Positions 1 through 8,186 are shown, counted from the stretch's first letter. The stretch: DNA of 14,118 nt from Larix sibirica (GCA_004151065.3 NWUY0300103660.1:1-14118), one strand, 5' to 3'. Numbers and translations: made by a program. Notes: generated by a model not told the origin, from the sequence alone.

Positions 1-834
1 ATCCTGCCTCTCAAGATGAACAATTACTAAGGGGTTCTTCATCTCCTCTTGAGATTTCCCTTTCATGCAATCATCCATTGCTAGGATGAACAAAAAATTC
101 ATGCACCAAAACATTCCCAATGTTTTTGTGTGTCTTGTCTTATGAGTTCTAGGGGAACCAGAGTCCTCCAACAGTCTCAAGAAATTTTTTCGTAGCTGCT
201 GTGCACTGGGGTAGTGCTTCTAAGTCCGCAAACACCTCTCTAGGCGCTCAGTGTGAGCACGTGCTTTCCGGGTGAGTTGGGTTTCATAAAAACCTTTGGT
301 GTTCTCCATTTCTTTTAGTTCCCTTGGCATATGGGATCAATTTGGGCCATTAGCAGTCTTGCGCCTTATGACCTTAGCCCGGACCATCCTAAAACCCACA
401 ACACTCAACCTGCAATCTGAAGACCACTGATCATAGAAGTGGAGAAGGAAAATAAAATGCGTAGGGGAAGTTCTAGTCTGGGAAATGGAAAGATTGTCAG
501 AATTAGCGTCATGGGCACATAAATAACCACGATGATGGTTGTGCTTACCTAGAAGCCTCATAACTTCACACACTTCCTTTCTCTCATGATGAGAGCTGCC
601 ACTGACAGCCACGAATGTTCACACAGGGGAAATATTTTCAGTTTGTACCTTCTACGTGTAGTCGATTAGGAGGGCGTATCGATCAAATAAATGCTTGATA
701 ATGGAAAAATATGTGTTAAGGACGAGCATTAAATGGGAGCGGCCACTTGTTGGCCTGCATGCCCCCTCATGGTCTTTCTTAATCCATGTGTTCATTTCCC
801 TAGCTTGTGTCATCATGTTGATGGCACCCGTCAT
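1..834 (-). pseudogene. Open coding-like tail downstream of the LINE RNase H domain, unknown function
   Basis: One minus-strand frame runs from 834 to the window edge, 278 codons with only four stops (654-652, 621-619, 339-337, 222-220). About 13 would be expected by chance at even base composition. The segments read as ordinary soluble protein: MTGAINMMTQAREMNTWIKK, then an H-, R- and K-rich segment, then a charged helix-like segment (PRELKEMENTKGFYE and AHTERLERCLRT) and LRKNFLRLLEDSG. I do not recognise the family. It follows the RNase H stop by about 80 bases in another frame, so it may be an eroded C-terminal extension of ORF2, a separate downstream ORF, or a fragment of another element that happens to abut the LINE. 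The region is pseudogenised in any case. Confidence 0.45.
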
Positions 835-911
835 GGGGGAGCATATCTTAGTGATTAATCATAGTGCATTCCTCTTTGAGTGATATTATTGTGGCATCCA
901 TCCATGATTTA

Positions 912-1320
912 TTACACACTTCCCAAATGATGATCCACTCCCCAATTTTCCAGCTTGTCATCCAGTTTGTTGGCATCTTTTCTGACATGATGAGGAAGGA
1001 TAACATGGGGATTCTGGAGGCTAGACACCAGAGCTTCCAACTTGGAGGCTAGTCACCAATTGGGATTGATTCGACTGACACGGGACCAATGAATAATTTT
1101 GGTAATAATATGCACCATAATCTTGGAATTGCCCTCGACTATGATTTTGTTTAATTCTTATACCTATGAGCATTGCAAAAAGTTATGTTGCATTGTTTCT
1201 CTCTATGCCTAAGGAACCAACAAAGAATATGAGAATTGCCCCCTTTGAGTCCCTGAAGACCCCACCATACCCGGTCGGGCCAGGGTTTCCATTAATGGCT
1301 CTATCAAAATTTAGTTTTAC
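912..1320 (-). other. RNase H domain at the C-terminus of LINE ORF2
   Basis: RNase H removes the RNA strand of the RNA-DNA hybrid; many plant LINEs carry this domain. The start is F-V-K-L-N-F-D-R-A followed by N-G-N-P-G-P-T-G-Y-G-G, with the first catalytic Asp at 1305-1303. E-R-N-N-A-T at about 1200-1183 is the usual run into the second catalytic residue, but the frame shifts there. In the new frame I read I-V-E-G-N-S-K (about 1140-1122), where the usual catalytic Asp (E-G-D-S-K) is Asn. H-V-R-K-D-A-N-K-L-D-D-K-L follows (about 990-950), a match to the conserved C-terminal helix with its Asp kept. The stop is TAA at 914-912. A frameshift, an in-frame stop and a lost catalytic Asp make it inactive. 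Confidence 0.88.
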
Positions 1321-1639
1321 AAAGCCCAAATCTAGAGGTGACAAAGAAGAGGGGCCATCAGGGTTGATCCTGGAGTAAGGGAAATTGGTCCAGATAAGTT
1401 TTTGATAGAGGTTCCAAGCTTGGAGAATGATCATGTCTTGATTTTGACCGTTCCACTCATCGGGGGGGCACTGAGATGCTAGGATAGTTTCTTGGATGTC
1501 GGATTGAATTTTTTTCCAAACTTGGGAGGATGAAAGGAATGAGTTGTTGAAAATTATTTTGTTTTTTTCCTTCCAAATATCCCATAGTAGAAACATGGAG
1601 AAGAGTTACCAGGTTCTATTTACAATGTTATTATCAAAG

Positions 1640-2700
1640 ATTTGCTTTCTCCAATTGTCTAAGGTTTCCCAGATGCTAGCCCAGTTTCAGTCAGACTGTC
1701 GAGAGATGCTTTCTCCTTGATCCCAGAGATGATGGCTGAATGGACACTGGTTAAGAAGGTGTTCAGAGTCTTCTGCTGCAAATCAACAAACGTAGCACAT
1801 GGAAGGTCCTTCAGAGCCTCGATGATGTGACCCCAGGTCAGAATTTTATTCTAGGAAAACAACCAGATGAAGGTAGATACTTCCGACTAGAGGTTTTTCT
1901 TCCATATTTGTTTCCATATATCCTCTTGCTAGTCCCATTGATGATTCACCAGGAGGGAGTAGGATTATTTTAGGGTGAATGTTCCCTTACTAGTGTGGCC
2001 CCATCGTAGGATGTCCTCACCATCTTGCATACTTATCTTTTTGGATTGAAGCTCTTCCCATAATGATTCCCAGTGAAGATTTGTAAGACTGGGAGGCCAA
2101 AGAGGAAGATCCTTCCATTGCCTCCAATGTGAGTCGTTAACAATAGTATTCCAAAAGTGTGAGACAAGGAATCTGTTGGAAGTAACAGTGGCTTGGAAAA
2201 GAGGTTGAATACAGTCTAGGGAGTTGATATTGTCCCTCTGTTTCCACGCATCATCCTAGAAGACTGCAGTTTGGTCATTGCATATTTATCAAAATCCATG
2301 CTCTTGGATGATACCCCTATTTTTCCAAGCAACATTCCATATCAATGAGCTTGGGATGATTTCTTGTAGGTGGATGAGGTTCTGCGGACCAATGTCACTA
2401 GCATATTTGATTTCCAAATTTTTTCCTAAAGAGCCTCTGGGGAAGTGAGCCATCTACACCATAGTTTGTCTAACATGGCTTTTTCCAATATTTGGGTCCA
2501 TCAAGCTAAGACCTCCTAGTGATTTGGGATTACAAATTTTTTCCCAAGAGACTAGGGCCCATTTTCTCAATTTTTATCCCCCCAAAGGAAAGTCCTTTGC
2601 AGAGATTATATTTTAATCAAGAAATTTTTAGGAGCAACATGGAAAAGAGGTATGAGCACATGCCCCTAAGCACTGAATTGAGGAGGATTAGTAGGCCCAC
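1640..2700 (-). other. Thumb/connection region and zf-RVT zinc-binding domain of LINE ORF2
   Basis: Behind the polymerase core the minus strand keeps plant-LINE features: K-D-F-P-L-G-G-I near 2600, L-H-W-E-S-L-W-E-E-L near 2060, and a W-G-H-T-S-K-G-T-F-T segment near 2000. A zf-RVT module follows: M-C-Y-V-C (1800-1786), then E-H-L-L-N-Q-C-P-F (about 1763-1737). This gives C-x2-C and H-x4-C, so all four proposed zinc ligands are kept although stops interrupt the frame. W-x-F-S-M-F-L-L-W-D-I-W-K-E-K-N-K-I-I-F-N-N (about 1608-1543) is the usual link into RNase H. In plant LINEs this zinc-binding domain lies between reverse transcriptase and RNase H; its exact role is not settled. Confidence 0.8.
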
Positions 2701-3860
2701 AATGTTAAGAGAATGAAAGGCCCAATTGGAAATTCTGTTTCATTTTTGTGATCATATTTCTCTAGGATTTGTGCCTTGAAGTTGAGGATATGAGAGGAGC
2801 ACCCAAATAGGAAGACATAAGAGAGATTCTATGGAAATACAAGAACCTAGAGATTTGATTTTGCACTATGATCAGGGTATTGAAGAAGAATATTTCTGAC
2901 TTGTCATTATTAAGAGAAAGACCCGAGGCTTCCAAGAAAGTGGACAACAAAGATTCAAGATGTCTTGCCTCCCACATGGTTGCAACAACCATGGGCATTG
3001 TGTCGTCAACGAATTGAAGGTGGGAGGCCTTATGGTTATTATTGTCCAGATGCAGACCAATGAGGAGGTTATCACAGATAGTTGCCTTCAATATTTTTTC
3101 TAATCCTTCGATCATGAGAATGAACATAAAAGGGGATGGGGGATCTCCCTGGTGGGTGAGAAGTTTGGAGAGGGAGATCTGTTGACCAAAATGGAGAAAA
3201 AGGAAGATGAAGAGAGAGCCATGATCCAGTGCACCCATTGGGGGGGGGACAAAGGTTAGGAGGGTTCGCTCCATATATCGCCAGGATATTTTGTTGAAAT
3301 CTTCTAAGAGGTCTACCTTGATTAGAATACCAATTTTTTTTAGACTTTAAGGGTGTGGATGGTTTCATGAGCGGTTAGGGTTCCATTCAAGATTTGGTGT
3401 CCCTCCATATAGCCCAATTGTTCTTTCAAAATTAAGAAAAGCAGGATATGATTTAATCTATTGGCAATTATTTAGGTAAGGATTTTATAACATTGCACAA
3501 AGATATAGGTTCAAAGTTACCTGGGTGCACTGGATTGATTTCCATAGGAATGAGAGTAAAAAATGTGGCACTGAGGGCAGGGAGGATGTCCAAACGAGTA
3601 CACGACTCTTCAACAGCCTCCCAAACATCATGTTGCACAATTTCCAACAATGATGATAACAATCTGTTGTGAATCCATCAAGGCCAAGAGCCTTCCCAAC
3701 TCACATGCCTTTGACTTCTTTGGAAACTTCCTCCAAAGCTATGGGTCATAGGAGACTGTCATTCTGCTCAGCTGTGACTAAACATGGAAGGTTCTGTAGA
3801 ATGGAGTTGATGGCTCTGTCCTTGTCAATGTTATCCTCTGTGGGGAGGTTGTGGTAGGAG
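2700..3860 (-). other. Reverse transcriptase domain (RVT_1) of LINE ORF2
   Basis: The catalytic core is read in pieces from three frames. At about 3740-3660 there is a G-x-D-G-F-T segment like the usual A-P-G-P-D-G-F. At 3662-3468 comes DVWEAVEESC followed by N-F-E-P-I-S-L-C-N-V-I. Near 3310 is V-D-L-L-E-D-F-N-K-I-S-W, motif A with its Asp kept. At about 3150 is QGDPPSPFMFILMIEGLEK, and at 3013-2999 F-V-D-D-T, the catalytic aspartate pair (codons at 3007-3002). GLSLNNDKSEIFFFNT and SSYLGAPL follow, as in active elements. The three catalytic aspartates survive, but the frame breaks before and after the G-run at 3240-3248 and elsewhere, so no continuous enzyme can be made. Confidence 0.93.
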
Positions 3861-4109
3861 AGTCTTAGAATATCCTCTTATGATAGCTTCCTATTGGATA
3901 GTAGCCATCTCTTCCTCAAGCCACTTTCTATCTTTGAAAATGTTGCCAAAGACTTCCTTGTTCCAGGTTTTGAGATTGCCTTTTATCCATTTTATCTTTT
4001 GCTGAATTTTATACATCTTTGGGCCCTAGGGAGTTGGAGCATCTTCCCACCACTGAGAAAGAGTTTCCATGAATTTGGGATGGTCTAGCCAGAATTTTTC
4101 GAACCAAAA

Positions 4110-4828
4110 GGGGTGATTGTGGGGGCCATGGTGTTTGTTAATTTCAAGGCTGATTCGCTATTGATCTAAGCCCACCCCAAGAAGGATGAAGGAGTTCAGG
4201 ATTGATCTCGTTCTCATGAGGCTAGTGGAGAGAAGGAATATGTCAATCCTAGATTCTACTTGATGCACTCCACCCCTTTTGTTGTTCCATGTGTAAATTC
4301 CATTTTTGGGTCCAGGGAATTGATGAGAAGCACAAAATCTTTGCTTGCTGCATCAAGGCAATTAATGCCTCATTTTTTATCCAAAGGGGTAGAGATCATG
4401 TTGAAGTCTTCGTCTAGGATCCAGGACGAATCATTGGCTATCTCTTTAAGATGAGAAAGAGAATCCAGAAATATGGATTTGGAGGTAGGGGAAGAGAGAC
4501 CATAGATATTGGTGAGGGTTCCAGAGAATTCAAATTTAGGAATCCAAAAGGATGCTGAAAGAGAGTGAGGGGTGGAGAGGAATTTGGAAAGATGAATGAT
4601 TTCATGGTCCCACATAATATTTAAGCCTCCAGTTTCCACAGAAACATCGATGGAAATCGCCTTAAAACCCTTCAAACAAAAGTGTGCGAAGGAGTTGCGA
4701 GAATCCGAGGGAAATTTTGTTTCTTGTAACATAACGACATATGGAAATTCATGGTGGATTTTAGATCGAAGAGTGCACCTTTTACTCTTTCCACCGAGAC
4801 CTCTTATATTCCAAGAAATGATCTTCAT
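4110..4828 (-). other. APE-type endonuclease domain of LINE ORF2
   Basis: This is the N-terminal nuclease that nicks target DNA. Counting from the ATG at 4828, expected active-site positions are visible: Asn7 in SWNIRGL, Glu36 in LQETKF, and Asp141/Asn143 in the E-D-F-N box, where the family usually has G-G-D-F-N. The frame stops at 4370. Beyond it the similarity continues in shifted frames through a stretch corresponding to the Leu-Asp-Arg and Ser-Asp-His end of the domain, but that end is too decayed to show its catalytic His. A following stretch near 4080-4135 (P-F-W-F-E-K-F-W-L) matches the conserved linker between endonuclease and reverse transcriptase in plant LINEs. The domain assignment is firm; activity is not expected. 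Confidence 0.88.
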
Positions 4829-4889
4829 TAGAAAACTATTGATTAGATGGAAGGGGTTGAATCCAGTCCGACAAGGATCAATGATTACC

Positions 4890-6291
4890 TTATGTGATAA
4901 GATATTCCTCCAATTCTGCAAGCCTTTGCCAGTTCATTTTCGTATCTCTTTTGACTTCTTTCTTGCCTCCTGTTGGACTATGAGATCTGTGAGAGGGTTG
5001 GATTTCCAGCTGGTTTCCATGTGATTCTATGACTTCCTTGAGGTCATTAGAGTTGGTTGTGACTTCTTGGAGAGATTTCTGGATGAGGGATACATGAGGA
5101 GAAGGATCCGCAACAAGGTATCCTTTCCTACATATCTCAATGATTTTTTGCATCTCATGGTCCATGATTTTAGTATCTCCTTCCTCCTCATTGGTTGAAG
5201 GAGCTTCGCTTTTTTCCATGGTTCTGTCTTCAGATGGATCCAAATTTCATCTTTTGGCTTAATTTTTACGTATTCCTATTCTAGGATTTCCTGGGTTGGA
5301 TTTGACATTGTTTCCATGTATGCAAGGGCATCAAATTGATTAGCGATCTCAACTTCCCTTCTTAAGTTGGAGGTGCTTGTGTTGGGAGCAACTTTCGATT
5401 TTCTTCTAACAAGGGTGAATCCATCTTGGGAAGGTTGGGGTTGTGGTGGTGGGGGATTGGGAGTTGAAGCATGAGGGAAATATCTAAAAATATGCCCATA
5501 TTCATGGCAGTGTCAACTCCTAAAAGGAATGCGTTCATAGTCTAGGGTTTGAAGCCATTCTTTATCTTGAAAGTTTAGACAGATTGCTTTAGGAAGGGGC
5601 TTTGAAATGTTCATATGGACACATATTCTATTAAAAGATGTGTACCTTCCTCTTTTGTTATCTCAAATGTTTTGATGTACTTACCCAATGTATTCCCAAT
5701 TCTCAATAGGGTTTCTTCCTCCCAACATTCTTGAGGCAGAGAGTATAGCCTCACCCAGACTGGTACTTTTGAGAAATCCTCACGATCAGGGTTGAATTTG
5801 TCCTTTTAGTATCGCATAAATAACCTTGCATTGTTGAATAAGTGTGGAAGAAGTACGGTCCTTGTTACACTATTCTTTCTAGATCTTCCGGGTTGGAAAA
5901 TATCATTGTGAAGAAAACCTTAGAGCCAAGCTTTAGATTGATTTATCCTTTAGGTTCCATTTGTGGGTGGTTCAGCCATGAAGGGCTCTTTCATTGGGCT
6001 AGAAGGCCATGAACTTGTAGATCAGGGCGTGGTCTCTCATGAACTGTATGTACTCACCCACCTTTTTGGAGGTGACCTCCAAGCTAGGGATATTGTTTGA
6101 TTTTGGAAGGCATCCATTACATTTCCCCCTTGATGTGTGAGGTTGGGGACTGGTTCCGCTGGCACTTCCATTTTGGGGGGCGCCACCTTTTTCTTGCATC
6201 GAGGATGACTGAGCTTCCTTTTCTTCCATGGGATTTGTAGAGGAGAATCCTGGAGCGCATCTTGACTAAGATGTGGGTTGCAAAATGACAT
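4890..6291 (-). pseudogene. LINE ORF1 (gag-like, DUF4283 plus CCHC zinc knuckle), broken
   Basis: ORF1 proteins of plant LINEs bind the element RNA and help form the ribonucleoprotein used in retrotransposition. The likely start is the ATG at 6291 (MSFCNPHLSQ...). The reading then shifts frame near 6225 to a stretch ending ...EYIQFMRDHALIYKFMAF at about 6000. A DUF4283-like core follows, including GRYTSFNRICVHMNISKPLP near 5585-5645. Next comes a CCHC-type knuckle at about 5477-5520, read as S-x-H-C-H-E-Y-G-H with a stop inside: the first cysteine is replaced by Ser and the last by Phe, so it could not bind zinc normally. A proline-rich linker (about 5430-5470) and a polar C-terminal part (5243-4890) complete it. 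The stop at 4890-4892 lies about 60 bases before the ORF2 ATG. There are many in-frame stops around 5700-6000. The family call is firm; exact joints are not. Confidence 0.78.
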
Positions 6292-6300
6292 TGCGAAAGG

Positions 6301-6317
6301 AGGGAGCCTTGCTCCCT
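6301..6317. repeat. Perfect 7-bp inverted repeat, hairpin in the LINE leader
   Basis: AGGGAGC and GCTCCCT flank a 3-base loop, 10 bases upstream of the proposed ORF1 ATG on the minus strand. It would form a GC-rich hairpin in the leader RNA. Whether it matters for translation or RNA packaging is not known. Confidence 0.5.
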
Positions 6318-6346
6318 ACCGACAGCCGGGCCACGAGGAAATAATC

Positions 6347-6354
6347 TAGGGTTT
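6347..6354 (-). promoter_or_regulatory. Telo-box-like motif AAACCCTA in the LINE 5' leader
   Basis: The minus strand reads AAACCCTA here, about 55 bases upstream of the ORF1 start. In plants this short motif is found in promoters and leaders of translation-related and growth-linked genes. Its place just 5' of ORF1 fits an internal LINE promoter. An 8-base match can occur by chance, so the function is inferred from position only. Confidence 0.35.
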
Positions 6355-6400
6355 GATTGGTTATAGAGAGGCTAGGGAAAAATAAGTTCTCCTAATACCG

Positions 6401-6870
6401 GATTGTAACTCCCATAATTTTGTTGTTTAAATTAAAATTAACAAAAAAAGGAAAAAAACATGTTTTCCTGTTCTAATGACATAATCAACCTAGCCTTTTT
6501 TCAAGCTTTGTTCTAGTGCAGTGTCATAGTTCTTTGAAAGTTTAGTTTGTCTATTCAACTTGCTTTGATGTCATGAATTAGGATCCATTGCCATATCAGA
6601 ACTCCAGTTGTAAAGGGGTTTCACCTTTTCCAAAACCTTTAATGCTTTCTAGAGCAGCCACTACTTAAGAATATTATTCTGTCTTTCTGAAGTTAATCTT
6701 GTAGAGATTTGGAATTGTGATTGGTTCATCTGTGGACTTCGACTCCCACGGTTTGTATGAGTTTTTTCTAGATCTGAATGTGAAACTTGGTTTGATATCT
6801 CAGAGGCCTTTCTTATGTTTCCTTGTTGTTGCATTGCTGCACATTTTATGTCCAACCATCAATTACTTTT
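6401..6870. other. AT-rich stretch without a recognisable gene
   Basis: This follows the LINE 5' end. It begins with an A-rich run (about 6425-6460) and holds no reading frame I can assign. A plus-strand ORF begins at 6717, but its first part has no recognisable motif; only its end is discussed separately. Confidence 0.5.
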
Positions 6871-6993
6871 TTTTAGGCGCCTTCTTCATTCTAAAAAATG
6901 CTATTTTCATGAGGAATTCTAATATTTTTTGTTCATCAATTAAATATTGTGTAGCATGGATCTCATATACAAGTGGAAATGAAATATATTGTG
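6870..6993 (+). pseudogene. Possible remnant of a Copia-type RNase H domain
   Basis: The plus-strand reading C-S-S-I-K-Y-C-V-A-W-I-S-Y-T-S-G-N-E-I-Y-C-A-S (about 6929-6997) resembles the end of Ty1/Copia RNase H, typically W-S-S-K-K-Q-x-V-A-L-S-S-T-E-A-E-Y-I-A-A-S. It shares S-S-x-K, V-A, S-x-T, E and A-S if an indel of about two codons is allowed. The upstream reading F-F-I-L-K-N-A-I-F could be the matching F-F-L-G-N-A-I-S strand. I found no clear integrase, protease or reverse transcriptase nearby, and nothing upstream matches the start of the domain. The call rests on one short motif and could be coincidence. If real, it is a tiny old fragment, already without its catalytic Glu in the right spacing. 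Confidence 0.28.
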
Positions 6994-7104
6994 CATCATT
7001 TTCTTTTCCAATAAGTTAGTACTAGAATCGTGAATTATGTATAGTGGTTGATATTGAAATCAACAATTGTGTGCTATGGTTTTAATCTATAAATTATATA
7101 TCCT

Positions 7105-7547
7105 ACACAGTATTCTCTTCATATGTCAAATTTAAAACCACTAGTAATTAAAGTGTGTGTCTATTGTTGGATGTTAAATTTTGAGTGCTTCCAAAGTGGG
7201 ACAGGATTTGAAAAGATGCATATGGAACAATGAAGGTGCTTGTGAACTTGGCATAAGTCACGGTAGTGGTAGACAACCTAGTCACTTGCTCGCCATGCTC
7301 TATGGGATAATTTCTTATATCTCTCAATAGAGCATAAGCTAGATAGATAATGTAGGTTATGTCTTTGATAGTGTCAACTAAAATGCAACTGATCACCTTT
7401 GTATTGATAGATTATTTCGGAGGCTTAAAGCTTGAAAAACCATGTCAAAAATTTGTTTTGAGAATAATGGTTAGGGTGTGTCCTCTTGTAGCCAATTGTA
7501 GGTTTTTTTAAGAAAAATCCACAACTCTATCGTGGATTTTTAGTGAA
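7105..7547. repeat. Diverged direct repeat, copy 1 (matches 8836-9181)
   Basis: Several blocks recur in the same order and orientation in copy 2: the CTAGTAATTA area near 7141-7150, TCGCCATGCTCTATGG at 7290-7305, AATTTCTTAT at 7308-7317, TTTGTATTGATAG near 7398-7410 and GGGTGTGTCCTCTTGTAGCC at 7474-7493. Compared with copy 2, this copy has about 134 extra bases at 7151-7289 and lacks about 30 bases near 7355. It has no clear protein-coding content. It could be a diverged LTR or an unclassified dispersed repeat; I see no primer-binding site or clean TG...CA ends. Confidence 0.7.
7513..7541. repeat. Perfect 10-bp inverted repeat near the end of direct-repeat copy 1
   Basis: AAAAATCCAC (7513-7522) and GTGGATTTTT (7532-7541) are exact reverse complements around a 9-base loop. 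The matching place in copy 2 (about 9148-9178) is only partly symmetric. It could be a terminal hairpin or a polyadenylation-region structure of the repeat, but no function is shown. Confidence 0.55.
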
Positions 7548-7959
7548 AGAAGTCCACAAGAAAAAAATTTGCATAGAAAGTAGGTATGGCCCAATATTTT
7601 AAATGAAAGTCTACAAGAAAAGGGAAACGAAACCCATAAATTGTTTGCATTGATTCAAAAGAATTAAAAAAAAACCCGTAGATTCGAGCAAAATCTAATA
7701 TTGATTGGACATATTACTATTTGTTAAGAAAAGTTGAGATTTATTTGTTGATATTAATATTAATGTTTGCTTAAGGATTGTTTGCCTAAGTCTTTTTAGA
7801 TCAGAAAACCAATAGGTTAATATATTCATCTAGTCACTATTAACTTTTTTTTTATCAGCTAGTTATCGTTGAAAAACAATTTTGAATTTTCAAAACAAAT
7901 TTTATATTTTTTTCTTTTTTCTTTTTTTGGTTTTGCAAGTATTGTAAATGCTATATAAT
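7548..7959. other. AT-rich spacer with a T-rich tract
   Basis: There is no gene here. The main feature is a nearly pure T tract with single C interruptions at about 7907-7928, just before the SINE target site. A short symmetric segment (TTTTGAA and TTCAAAA) lies near 7880-7895. Confidence 0.5.
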
Positions 7960-7976
7960 AACTAGTGGGGAATGTT
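7960..7976. repeat. Left target-site duplication of the SINE
   Basis: AACTAGTGGGGAATGTT occurs here and again, base for base, at 8170-8186. The two 17-base copies flank the SINE directly, as left by target-primed reverse transcription. Confidence 0.93.
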
Positions 7977-7989
7977 CAGTTCCAAGGGT

Positions 7990-8001
7990 TAGCTTAATTG
8001 G
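7990..8001 (+). promoter_or_regulatory. Polymerase III A box in the SINE
   Basis: TAGCTTAATTGG fits the A-box pattern TRGYNNAANNGG of tRNA genes and tRNA-derived SINEs. It lies 14 bases from the element's 5' end, as expected. Confidence 0.8.
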
Positions 8002-8041
8002 TAAAATGTGCGAACACTCTTACTCTTTCGGTATGGGGGGA

Positions 8042-8050
8042 GGTCAAGCC
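8042..8050 (+). promoter_or_regulatory. Polymerase III B box in the SINE
   Basis: GGTCAAGCC is close to the B-box pattern GGTTCGANNCC, one base shorter than the usual GGTTCAANTCC. The spacing to the A box is normal for an internal polymerase III promoter. Confidence 0.7.
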
Positions 8051-8169
8051 TTGAGTCCTTAGGAGTTAGGCCAGCCGTTATTTCTGGCCGACGGTTTACC
8101 ATCTTTACCATCCATGAAATGTGGGAAAATATTGGTGGGTTTCCCGTGCACCATTTCCGCAGAAAAAAG

Positions 8170-8186
8170 AACTAGTGGGGAATGTT
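8170..8186. repeat. Right target-site duplication of the SINE
   Basis: This is an exact copy of 7960-7976, placed immediately after the A-rich tail of the SINE. It fixes the 3' boundary of the element. Confidence 0.93.

Larger units (their letters stand above)
912..4828 (-). pseudogene. LINE ORF2 polyprotein (endonuclease, reverse transcriptase, zf-RVT, RNase H), broken
   Basis: ORF2 nicks the target DNA and reverse-transcribes the element RNA from the nick. I place its start at the ATG at 4828 because the protein there begins MKIISWNIRGLGGKSKR, the usual opening of plant L1 ORF2. The distance to the stop after RNase H (912-914) is about 1300 codons, the usual size for the family. Domains in order are endonuclease (4828 to about 4110), reverse transcriptase (about 3860-2700), connection region and zf-RVT (about 2700-1640) and RNase H (about 1320-912). 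The reading moves among all three minus-strand frames and crosses many stops, so this is an old pseudogene. It sits directly behind ORF1, as expected for a bicistronic LINE. The short ORFs on the opposite strand here are shadows. Confidence 0.9.
1..6400 (-). mobile_element. Decayed plant LINE (L1-like) with ORF1, ORF2 and RNase H; 3' end outside window
   Basis: A non-LTR retrotransposon copies its RNA into the genome at a nick made by its own endonuclease. Read on the minus strand, this one shows the plant L1 order: 5' leader (about 6400-6292), gag-like ORF1 with DUF4283 and a CCHC knuckle, then ORF2 with APE-type endonuclease, reverse transcriptase, zf-RVT and RNase H. Recognisable coding sequence is nearly continuous across 6 kb, but several stops and frameshifts break both ORFs, so the copy is dead. 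The 5' boundary is an estimate: coding similarity stops near 6291, and the sequence becomes AT-rich after about 6400. The 3' end, poly(A) tail and target-site duplication lie beyond position 1, so integration age and target site cannot be read. Confidence 0.9.
7977..8169 (+). mobile_element. tRNA-derived SINE with A and B boxes and a 17-bp target-site duplication
   Basis: This 193-base insertion is a short interspersed element, a non-coding retrotransposon transcribed by RNA polymerase III and moved by a partner LINE. The 5' part resembles a tRNA, with a polymerase III A box TAGCTTAATTGG at 7990-8001 and a B box GGTCAAGCC at 8042-8050, about 40 bases apart. A tRNA-unrelated body follows, with a small inverted repeat (GGCCAG...CTGGCC near 8069-8089), and it ends in an A-rich tail (AGAAAAAAG). 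Perfect 17-base direct repeats flank it exactly. The intact duplication suggests it is younger than the decayed elements around it. I cannot name the SINE family from memory; some plant SINEs such as Au have a similar A-box start, but the body must be compared. Confidence 0.88.

Noticed and set aside
695-1378. Plus-strand ORFs at 695-883, 864-1052 and 1166-1378
   Set aside because: They lie opposite the LINE RNase H region and its tail, which read as protein on the minus strand; the plus-strand translations show no motif.
2519-5024. Plus-strand ORFs at 2519-2716, 3669-3857, 3894-4088, 4260-4454 and 4596-5024
   Set aside because: These are antisense shadows of the reverse transcriptase and endonuclease domains. 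The 142-codon one at 4596-5024 is long only because it mirrors the best-preserved endonuclease frame.
7148-7396. Minus-strand ORF of 82 codons in direct-repeat copy 1
   Set aside because: Copy 2 does not keep the frame in the matching segment (a different overlapping ORF at 8870-9076), so there is no sign of protein selection.
7977-8060. tRNA gene
   Set aside because: The A and B boxes are there, but no complete cloverleaf or matching acceptor stem can be formed, and the exact flanking duplications show it is the head of a SINE.
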